This document shows positions 1 to 5,459 of a stretch of 11,860 nucleotides of DNA, in pieces; within the stretch, counting starts at the first letter, position 1, and the number at the start of each line of letters is the position of its first letter. This DNA comes from Bacillota bacterium (GTDB taxonomy: Bacteria > Bacillota > Clostridia > Lachnospirales > Lachnospiraceae). Where the stretch lies: contig JAEWHR010000203.1 of the NCBI GenBank assembly GCA_023387655.1, forward strand, positions 1 to 11,860, read 5' to 3'. Both the position numbers and the translations under genes were made by a program. The notes below the pieces were generated by a model that was not told the DNA's origin, did no database searches, and worked only from the letters and a program-made list of their open reading frames with translations.

Positions 1-1
1 T

Positions 2-82
2 GGTGCGAATAATAAATGCGCCCCAGATAACAACATTTTCTATGAGGAAAGAAGCAATCATCTAAGTAGCAAGGGAGATTAG
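2..82 (+). CDS. Possible 3' end of an upstream plus-strand gene (partial)
   Basis: The frame beginning at base 2 is open from the window edge to a TAG at 80-82 and would encode a hydrophilic C-terminal tail of 26 residues ending NHLSSKGD. It is followed by a strong terminator from 120 onward, which fits a gene ending here. A second frame, starting at base 3, is also open and stops at 63-65, but it uses more ATA, AGG and CGA codons. The base-2 frame is preferred only weakly. Too little is visible to name a family, and both frames may be chance. Confidence 0.3.
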   Translation, partial: GANNKCAPDNNIFYEERSNHLSSKGD

Positions 83-95
83 CAAATACTCAAAG

Positions 96-119
96 AGTTT
101 GTAAATATATTTGCAAACT
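96..119. repeat. Near-perfect 24-bp inverted repeat beside the terminator
   Basis: AGTTTGTAAATA is followed by TATTTGCAAACT. All twelve positions pair if one T-G wobble is allowed. It directly abuts the A-tract of the terminator hairpin at 120-180. It could be an extra hairpin that stabilises transcript 3' ends, or a protein-binding palindrome. There is no run of T directly after it on the plus strand, so it is not a terminator by itself in that direction. Confidence 0.5.
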
Positions 120-180
120 AAAAAAAGGCCTCTCAAATCCATGCTTTTATTTGAACTAGGATATGAAAGGTCTTTTTTTT
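120..180. terminator. Bidirectional rho-independent terminator
   Basis: Seven A residues and GGCCT (120-131) pair with AGGTC and a run of eight T (168-180). TCAAATCC (133-140) pairs with GGATATGA (159-166) with one mismatch. This gives a long stem with an A-tract on one side and a T-tract on the other, so it can end transcription in both directions. On the minus strand it would end the topoisomerase/small-ORF transcript, since the small ORF's stop codon lies at the edge of the stem. On the plus strand it would end whatever gene precedes the window. Confidence 0.8.
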
Positions 181-328
181 ATGCTGTTATTTGAGCCTCT
201 TTTTCTTCATATGCTACTAAGACGACATCATTACCGAACTTGCTTTTTATTTCATTTTCTAAATCAGTAATTCTTTGTCTACATTCCTCGGTGATACTTG
301 CCATTTGATAGGACTTAAAATCTTTCAT
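179..328 (-). CDS. Small protein of unknown function (49 aa)
   Basis: A 49-codon minus-strand ORF reading MKDFKSYQMASITEECRQRI at its N-terminus and ending EEKEAQITA. It has an excellent ribosome binding site: AGGAGG at 335-340 (read on the minus strand), eight bases before the ATG. The stop codon overlaps the edge of a strong terminator stem. Both signals argue for a real gene. The product is soluble and charged, with a likely amphipathic helix around residues 12-31 (ITEECRQRITDLENEIKSK) and a short hydrophobic patch DVVLVAY near residues 34-40. There is no signal peptide or membrane segment. I do not recognise the family. It lies 117 bases downstream of the topoisomerase A-subunit gene and may be read with it or from its own promoter. 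The gap between them contains palindromic sequence that could be an operator. Confidence 0.7.
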   Translation of the reverse strand: MKDFKSYQMASITEECRQRITDLENEIKSKFGNDVVLVAYEEKEAQITA

Positions 329-348
329 GAGAAACCTCCTATGTTAAG

Positions 349-367
349 TTCTACTTAGAATTATTCT
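349..367. repeat. Overlapping small palindromes upstream of the small ORF
   Basis: TTCTACTTAGAA (349-360, arms TTCTA/TAGAA) overlaps AGAATTATTCT (357-367, perfect 5-1-5 palindrome). The unit TTATTCT occurs at 361-367 and again at 382-388, about two helical turns apart. The site lies 20-60 bases before the small ORF's start, where an operator or leader element would be expected. It loosely resembles Fur/PerR-type AT-rich operators, but the match is too poor to name a regulator. Confidence 0.3.
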
Positions 368-388
368 CAATTTTTAGTAATTTATTCT

Positions 389-414
389 AAAAAACAGGTA
401 TCAGTTAGAACTGT
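389..414 (-). terminator. Weak terminator-like hairpin after the topoisomerase A gene
   Basis: On the minus strand CAGT-TCTA-ACTG (402-413) is followed, after seven bases, by six T residues (389-394 as A on the plus strand). An alternative pairing uses ACAG/CTGT nearer the T-run. The stem is short and not adjacent to the T-tract, so read-through into the small ORF is likely. Confidence 0.25.
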
Positions 415-445
415 AACGATTAGTAGTTTAAAATCTGAAATAACA

Positions 446-2692
446 TTATAAATTAGCCCGTTGTCCCTTAGCTCCACGTTTTCTATTGCGGACTTTTCTA
501 GCAGAGAGTTCTTTTCCATTGTATTCGAAAGTTTCGGTCTCAGGAAGAGAAACAGTAGCAAAAGCGACTTTATCTTTTTTCTCCAGGGTAATACCTTTTA
601 CTCCCTTACTGGTTTTCTTTAATTCGGATACCTCAGATAATGGGAATCCAAGAGAAAGGCCATCTTCTGTTAACAGAATTACTTTAGAGTCTGAATTTGA
701 TATTGTGTGAGCGCTTAAACATAGAATAGATATTACCTTATCATCCTCTTCTAATTTAGTCGATGATATCATAGCTCGATTGGTTTCAAATTCAATTCCG
801 GAAACTAATTTTATAAATCCATTTTTCGTTGTGAATAGTAATTGTGATTCAAATAAATCTTCGAAAGCAGAGTAGAGTAGGATATCTTCTTTATCTACCT
901 TACATAAGTTATGAATTAAAGTTCCTTTATCTTTAATTTTACACTTTGGTATCTTCTCAGCTTTTACTTGGTACATGTTACCTTGTGCTGTAAATAGGCA
1001 TAATCTGTCGGTGTTTTTCATTTTTACAATATGGATAAACTCTTTTAAACTGTCCTCGGATACACGAGAAAAACTTGTAATATCGACGGATTTTGTATAG
1101 CCAAATTTGTCAATTAAGATATAAATGTCCTCTACTTTGACTTCTTCTACGTATTCTTCTATTTTCGTATTGGCAAGAATTGTATGCCTTGGTACGTTAA
1201 ATTGCTTTTTGTAATCTTTTAAGTTACTTTTAATGATTTTAAAAAGTTCTTTTTTGCTTCCCAAAATTCCCTGATATTGTTCGATATTATCCAACAAACT
1301 TTTATTCTCTTCATGTAGTTTCATTATTTCAAGACCGATTAATTTACTTAATGGCATTGATAAAATGGCATCGGCTTGACGTTCTGTAAAATCGAGCTTT
1401 GCCGCTTTTTTTCTCGAAGCTTCTGTTTTAAAAGTGATATCAGTAGTATTTCCTTGAATCAGACAATCCTTAGCTTGTTTAATGGAAGAGGAACCACGTA
1501 GGATTTCGATAATTAAATCTATGACATCAGTTGCCCTGATTAAACCATCGACGATTTCTAAACGTTTATTCGTTTTATCTAACAGATATTCGTATTCTTT
1601 CGTATAGAGTTCTTCTTGAAAAGAAACAAACTCGCCAACCATATTTTTTAAACTAAATATAATCGGTTGTTGTTCTTTCACTGCTAGAAGGTTTACACCG
1701 TAAGTATCTTCCATTGTAGTTTTTTTATATAGACCATTTAAAAGGTTCTCGATATCTCGGTCCTTTTTAACTTCAATGACGATACGTATACCTTCTTTTG
1801 AGGACTCGTCCCGAACATCAAAAATCTCATCAAAGACCTTATCTTTCATCAAATCCACAAGACTTTCGACTAATTTGGTTTTATTACCCGCTATGGTATA
1901 TGGGATTTCTGTAATTACAATATTTTTTCTACCGTTGTCTCCAGGTTCGATTTCAGTCTTGGCACGTACTTTTAGACGTCCTTCGCCGGTGTCATAAATA
2001 TTCTTAATATCATCACTATTTATGATGGTTCCTCCGGTTGGAAAATCAGGCCCTGGTATATGTTTCATTAAGCCTTCGGTTGTAATATCGGGATTATCAA
2101 TATAGGCTATGACTCCATCGATTACCTCGCTTGGGTTATGAGGTGGAATATTGGTTGCCATACCAACAGCGATACCAGTAGTTCCGTTAATCAATAAGTT
2201 TGGAAGCATTGCAGGTAAGACAACCGGTTCTTTTTCGCTTTCATCAAAGTTTGGAATAAATTCGATGAGTCCTTTCTCAAGATGGTCAAGTAAAGTCATT
2301 GCACCATCCGATAAACGTGCCTCTGTATAACGCATCGCCGCTGCTCCGTCGCCGTCGATGGAACCAAAGTTACCATGACCATCAACAAGTGGAATTTGCA
2401 TGGTATAAGGTTCTGTCATATGAACGAGCGCATCGTATATGGAGCTATCACCATGAGGGTGGTATTTACCCATGGTATCACCAACAATACGCGCGCTCTT
2501 TCTATGTGGTTTTTTTGGATCTAGTCCAAGCTCTATCATGGAAAAGAGGATTCTTCTTTGAACTGGCTTTAAACCATCACGGATGTCTGGCAAAGCTCTA
2601 GCCATGATAACACTCATCGCATAGTTTCTATATGAGGTTTTCATTTCTTCAGAAAAATCCAAATGTATAATATTCTCTGCTTCTTTTTTCAT
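446..2692 (-). CDS. parC: Type IIA DNA topoisomerase A subunit (ParC/GyrA-like)
   Basis: This is the DNA breakage-reunion subunit that cuts and rejoins double-stranded DNA with the partner encoded just upstream. With the start chosen here it has 748 residues. The winged-helix region has the quinolone-pocket sequence HPHGDSSIYD with the susceptible Ser (residue 83) and Asp (87). The catalytic tyrosine in AAMRYTEAR is residue 122, matching E. coli GyrA numbering. A tower/coiled-coil region follows, then a beta-pinwheel C-terminal domain from about residue 485. The start at 2692 is preferred over the ATG at 2704 because GGAG lies six bases before it, while the upstream ATG has no ribosome binding site. 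No GyrA-box is visible at the start of the pinwheel, which favours topoisomerase IV over gyrase. A degenerate KRGAKGQ lies at the extreme C-terminus. The ParC versus second-GyrA assignment is inferred. Confidence 0.9.
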   Translation of the reverse strand: MKKEAENIIHLDFSEEMKTSYRNYAMSVIMARALPDIRDGLKPVQRRILFSMIELGLDPKKPHRKSARIVGDTMGKYHPHGDSSIYDALVHMTEPYTMQIPLVDGHGNFGSIDGDGAAAMRYTEARLSDGAMTLLDHLEKGLIEFIPNFDESEKEPVVLPAMLPNLLINGTTGIAVGMATNIPPHNPSEVIDGVIAYIDNPDITTEGLMKHIPGPDFPTGGTIINSDDIKNIYDTGEGRLKVRAKTEIEPGDNGRKNIVITEIPYTIAGNKTKLVESLVDLMKDKVFDEIFDVRDESSKEGIRIVIEVKKDRDIENLLNGLYKKTTMEDTYGVNLLAVKEQQPIIFSLKNMVGEFVSFQEELYTKEYEYLLDKTNKRLEIVDGLIRATDVIDLIIEILRGSSSIKQAKDCLIQGNTTDITFKTEASRKKAAKLDFTERQADAILSMPLSKLIGLEIMKLHEENKSLLDNIEQYQGILGSKKELFKIIKSNLKDYKKQFNVPRHTILANTKIEEYVEEVKVEDIYILIDKFGYTKSVDITSFSRVSEDSLKEFIHIVKMKNTDRLCLFTAQGNMYQVKAEKIPKCKIKDKGTLIHNLCKVDKEDILLYSAFEDLFESQLLFTTKNGFIKLVSGIEFETNRAMISSTKLEEDDKVISILCLSAHTISNSDSKVILLTEDGLSLGFPLSEVSELKKTSKGVKGITLEKKDKVAFATVSLPETETFEYNGKELSARKVRNRKRGAKGQRANL

Positions 2693-2714
2693 TTTAATCT
2701 CCATTCTGTTGCAA

Positions 2715-2746
2715 TTAGTGTGAAAAATCTTAATTTTTCACACTAA
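2715..2746. repeat. Perfect 14-bp hairpin just before the topoisomerase A gene
   Basis: TTAGTGTGAAAAAT (2715-2728) and ATTTTTCACACTAA (2733-2746) are exact reverse complements separated by a 4-base loop. The element lies 10-23 bases upstream of the possible A-subunit start codons. It has no T-run after it in the minus direction, so it is not a classical terminator. It could be an mRNA-stabilising or processing hairpin, a translational control hairpin, or an operator. Confidence 0.75.
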
Positions 2747-2771
2747 CTCCCATTCTTGCGCTTAGCGCCGT

Positions 2772-2819
2772 TTAATTAACGATGGCTACTAATGTGTCGG
2801 TACTTAATAAAATTTCCAT
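2772..2819 (-). CDS. Possible 15-aa leader peptide before the topoisomerase A gene
   Basis: A minus-strand mini-ORF, MEILLSTDTLVAIVN, in the gap between the topoisomerase B and A genes. GGAG (2827-2830) lies seven bases before its ATG, a better ribosome binding site than the first ATG of the following gene has. Downstream lie a small GCGC-TTA-GCGC hairpin (around 2758-2768) and the 14-bp hairpin (2715-2746). Mini-ORF followed by hairpins resembles a translation-coupled leader, but so short an ORF can arise by chance and no codon run points to a sensed amino acid. Confidence 0.3.
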   Translation of the reverse strand: MEILLSTDTLVAIVN

Positions 2820-2916
2820 ACTTACACTCCAGTGCCTGAAAAACAAAATAAAAAGGTTTGATTAGAAGGTTTTAAAAAGAAAGTAGTGTTCTTACCTGAC
2901 CTATTACAATTTATAC

Positions 2917-4845
2917 TTATATATCAAGTTTTGCGTATTTTGCTTCATCCATAATAAAAGCGCGACGCGGTGGCACATTGTTACTCATTAGCATCGTTGT
3001 GGTTGCGTCTGCATCAACGGTGTCTGTTATGGATACTTGTGCTAATACTCTCGTTTCTGGGTTAAGAGTAGTTTCCCATAACTGCTCTGCATCCATTTCA
3101 CCAAGTCCTTTGTAACGCTGAATATGAATTATTTTATGATTGGTTGTTTTTCGGAATTTTTCCAACTCAAAATCGTTATAAACATATTCAAACTTCTTTT
3201 TCTTTTTTCCTTCTGTTGTCTCATATTCTACACGGTATAGTGGTGGAAGACCACGATAAATCTTACCTTCCATAATGAGTTCTGGCATAAAGCGATAGAA
3301 AAAGGTGAGGAGTAAGGTACTAATATGTGCTCCGTCTACATCGGCATCGGTTAGGATAATAATCTTATCGTATCTTAGTTTTGTAATGTCAAAGTCATCT
3401 CCGATTCCACATCCGAAAGAGGCAATCATAGATTTGATTTCATTATTTACTAAGATTTTTTCCAAAGTTGCTTTTTCGACGTTAATAATTTTACCACGTA
3501 ATGGAAGAACTGCTTGGGTACGTCGATTTCTTGCTGTTTTCACAGTACCTCCCGCAGAATCACCCTCTACAATATATACTTCACATTCTTCCGGCTTTTT
3601 GGAAGAGCAGGAGGCAAGTTTACTCTTTGTATCTACATCATTTAATTGCTTAAGTACTGCACTACGCGCTTTGTCGCTGGCTTTTCTGGCCGTGTAGGAG
3701 CGCATAGAGTTCTCTAAAATAGCCTTTAAGATCTCCACGTTCTTATCGAAATATCTGGTTACTTCCCCTGAAAAAACATCTTCCACTGCGCTCTTGGCAT
3801 CGGTATTACCAAGTTTGGTTTTTGTTTGTCCTTCAAATTGAGGATCCGGGTGCTTGATTGATATGATGGCAACAAGTCCATTACGAATGTCCTTTCCATC
3901 AAAGTTTTCGTCTTTCTCTTTTAAAACACCGAGTTCTCTTGCGTATTGGTTCATAACTCGTGTTAGTGCAGTTTTAAATCCAGTCACTAAGGTACCGCCA
4001 TCTACAACATTGATTCGATTACAATATGCATTGATTTGCTCTGAGTAGCTATCGGTATACTGAAGAGCCACTTCAACTTCGATATCTCCGCTCTGTCCTT
4101 CTATATAGATAGGATCTTCGTGAATACAGGTAGACTCCCTATTAATATACGAAACAAAACTTTTAATACCAAACTCTTCGCAATATGTTTTTTTAAATCC
4201 TGTGGTTTGATCATAAAATACAATGGATAGATTCTTATTCAAGAATGCCATTTCTTTTAGTTTTTTAGTAATTGTTTCTGCTTTAAATTCTACTGTTTCA
4301 AAAATAGTTGGGTCAGGATAAAAGGTTACTTTAGTTCCAGTATCTGATTTGTTGCATTTCCCAACTACGGGTAACATTCCGTTCTCAAGTTCTACGCAAG
4401 GATGTCCACCATGTTCATATTCATCACGATAGATTTTCCCATCTCGTCTAATTTCAACGATCATGCGGGTTGAAAGTGCATTTACAACAGATGCACCTAC
4501 ACCGTGAAGACCTCCGGATACTTTGTATACAGAACCTCCAAACTTTCCACCAGCATGGAGTATGGTATAGACAACTCGTGCAGTTGGTATTTTTTTTGTT
4601 GGATGAATGTCGATCGGAACTCCTCGACCATGATCGGCGATAGAGATTCCGCCATCTTTTAGTAAGGTAATCTCGATTTGGTCACAAAAACCTGCTAGAT
4701 GTTCGTCAATACCATTATCAAGAATCTCCCATATAAGGTGGTGTAAACCTCTTGTCCCAGTACTACCGATGTACATACCTGGTCGTTTCCTAACGGCTTC
4801 TAAGCCTTCAAGTACTACAATTTGACTGCCATTGTATTGCTCCAT
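2917..4845 (-). CDS. parE: Type IIA DNA topoisomerase B subunit (ParE/GyrB-like)
   Basis: This is the ATPase subunit that drives strand passage with the A subunit encoded 200-odd bases downstream. It has 642 residues, a full Gram-positive-type length. The GHKL ATPase domain shows the catalytic Glu40 and Asn44 in WEILDNGIDE, Asp71 in ADHGRG, and the glycine-rich lid VSGGLHGVGASVVNALS. The transducer has the QTKTKLG loop (340-346). The TOPRIM domain has VEGDSAGG (Glu427), PLRGK (448-452) and the metal-binding DADVDG (Asp500/502/504). The C-terminal YKGLGEMDAEQLW and PPRRAFI motifs complete the fold. The usual GRDR stretch after VEGDSAGG reads TARNRR, which differs from housekeeping GyrB. A/B pairing in one unit away from dnaA-recF suggests topoisomerase IV. 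The ATG has AAAGGAA about eight bases before it. Confidence 0.92.
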   Translation of the reverse strand: MEQYNGSQIVVLEGLEAVRKRPGMYIGSTGTRGLHHLIWEILDNGIDEHLAGFCDQIEITLLKDGGISIADHGRGVPIDIHPTKKIPTARVVYTILHAGGKFGGSVYKVSGGLHGVGASVVNALSTRMIVEIRRDGKIYRDEYEHGGHPCVELENGMLPVVGKCNKSDTGTKVTFYPDPTIFETVEFKAETITKKLKEMAFLNKNLSIVFYDQTTGFKKTYCEEFGIKSFVSYINRESTCIHEDPIYIEGQSGDIEVEVALQYTDSYSEQINAYCNRINVVDGGTLVTGFKTALTRVMNQYARELGVLKEKDENFDGKDIRNGLVAIISIKHPDPQFEGQTKTKLGNTDAKSAVEDVFSGEVTRYFDKNVEILKAILENSMRSYTARKASDKARSAVLKQLNDVDTKSKLASCSSKKPEECEVYIVEGDSAGGTVKTARNRRTQAVLPLRGKIINVEKATLEKILVNNEIKSMIASFGCGIGDDFDITKLRYDKIIILTDADVDGAHISTLLLTFFYRFMPELIMEGKIYRGLPPLYRVEYETTEGKKKKKFEYVYNDFELEKFRKTTNHKIIHIQRYKGLGEMDAEQLWETTLNPETRVLAQVSITDTVDADATTTMLMSNNVPPRRAFIMDEAKYAKLDI

Positions 4846-4943
4846 AGTAAATTCCTTTCTATTTCTTTATTCCTAAAACTTTAAGATGTATCGAAACCTG
4901 ACCACTCATGAGGTGAAAATAGTGAAAAGCAGAGATTTAATCT

Positions 4944-5033
4944 AGTATCCTATGTTCTAATTCCTAAATCGGTATCAACATGAGGGAAGGAGTAATAACG
5001 AAAAATTAGATGTGTAACCACATCAGTATCCTA
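4944..5033. repeat. Pair of 9-bp direct repeats in the topoisomerase leader
   Basis: AGTATCCTA occurs at 4944-4952 and again at 5025-5033, with CTAGTAT also found at both places (4942-4948 and 5031-5037). One copy overlaps the predicted transcription start of the topoisomerase operon and the other lies inside its leader. They could be two binding sites for one regulator, but short AT-rich repeats can arise by chance. Confidence 0.3.
5009..5024 (-). other. Hairpin at the predicted 5' end of the topoisomerase mRNA
   Basis: GATGTG and CACATC form a perfect 6-bp stem with a 4-base loop. In the minus direction a short T-rich stretch (5001-5006) follows within a few bases. Starting a few bases from the predicted transcription start, it could protect the mRNA 5' end or act as a weak attenuator. 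Confidence 0.4.
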
Positions 5034-5035
5034 GT

Positions 5036-5065
5036 ATTATAGCATAAAACATCTGTTCTTATCAA
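5036..5065 (-). promoter_or_regulatory. Promoter of the topoisomerase operon (extended -10)
   Basis: Read on the minus strand there is TTGATA (-35, 5060-5065, five of six consensus bases), an 18-base spacer ending TGC, and a perfect TATAAT (-10, 5036-5041). The TGn before the -10 makes it an extended -10 promoter. The predicted start near 5029 gives a leader of about 180 bases before the B-subunit ATG at 4845. No other equally good minus-strand promoter was seen in the gap. Confidence 0.7.
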
Positions 5066-5312
5066 GCAAAGTGAGTATGAGATATGGTATTGCTAAGGTT
5101 TTATTGTAACCTAAACTTACCAGATATATTTCAAAAATTCTGTGATACGATAGCAAAGGTGATTTTGTATGGTGAGGGATTTGTATATATTATAAATTTA
5201 ATATTGCAATATTTTTCGTTAAAAAGGAAAAAGTAAGTAAATAATAGAAGAAAGACGTCCTGTTTAAAATATGAGAAAGCACCTATTAGTAAGCAAAACG
5301 CCGGATTTCCTA
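5066..5312. other. Gene-free part of the divergent intergenic region
   Basis: No supported gene was found here. The only notable structure is a perfect 14-base palindrome AATATTGCAATATT at 5200-5213, followed by TTTTC, in a very AT-rich stretch. A second, weaker plus-strand promoter candidate is TTGTAT (5165-5170), 17 bases, then TATTAT (5188-5193). The long minus-strand frame at 5131-5349 lacks a ribosome binding site and starts with TTG, so it is not called. Confidence 0.4.
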
Positions 5313-5341
5313 TTGAATAAGGATTATAAAGGATATATAAT
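5313..5341 (+). promoter_or_regulatory. Promoter of the glycopolymer operon
   Basis: TTGAAT (-35, 5313-5318), an exact 17-base spacer, and a perfect TATAAT (-10, 5336-5341). The expected start near 5348 gives a leader of about 110 bases before the first gene. The spacer contains a tandem imperfect 10-bp repeat, AAGGATTATA/AAGGATATAT, phased to one helical turn, and the -35 is flanked by TCCT...AGGA half-sites. Both could be contacts for a regulator. Confidence 0.7.
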
Positions 5342-5391
5342 GAGAACAATGTTATACTTTTGTAGTCGTATCATAGGGATGTAGAGAGATA

Positions 5392-5418
5392 ATACGAATA
5401 TCCTGGGGAAATTCGTAT
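5392..5418 (+). other. Leader hairpin of the glycopolymer operon
   Basis: ATACGAAT (5392-5399) and ATTCGTAT (5411-5418) form a perfect 8-bp stem with an 11-base loop containing CCTGGGG. It ends 27 bases before the AGGAGG of the first gene and lies wholly within the predicted 5' leader. There is no T-run, so it is not a terminator. It may stabilise the mRNA or be a protein or RNA contact site. Confidence 0.5.
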
Positions 5419-5459
5419 CCGACAACATAGAATAGGATTGAAAAGAGGAGGAAATTTCA

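Noticed and set aside
2299..2601. A 100-codon plus-strand frame inside the topoisomerase A gene
   Set aside because: It is antisense to a strongly conserved coding region and shows no protein-family motif; it is a shadow of the real gene.
2720..2750. Tiny ORFs MGVSVKN and GTG-AAA-AAT-TAA at the 14-bp hairpin
   Set aside because: Although a GGGAG precedes them, they are too short to support and lie within the inverted repeat itself.
2836..2880. Terminator after the topoisomerase B gene
   Set aside because: The AAGGTTT units around AAAAAGG are direct, not inverted, repeats, so no stem forms; the A gene can be read through from the B gene.
3305..3697. A 130-codon plus-strand frame inside the topoisomerase B gene
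   Set aside because: It lies opposite the TOPRIM domain and has no ribosome binding site or recognisable domain; it is a shadow.
4846..5029. Riboswitch or T-box in the topoisomerase leader
   Set aside because: I saw no specifier loop, T-box sequence or known aptamer core, only one short hairpin and a pair of direct repeats.
5131..5349. A 72-codon minus-strand frame with hydrophobic stretches in the intergenic region
   Set aside because: It starts at TTG without a ribosome binding site, overlaps the plus-strand promoter, and its Phe/Ile/Tyr-rich composition is what random AT-rich DNA gives.
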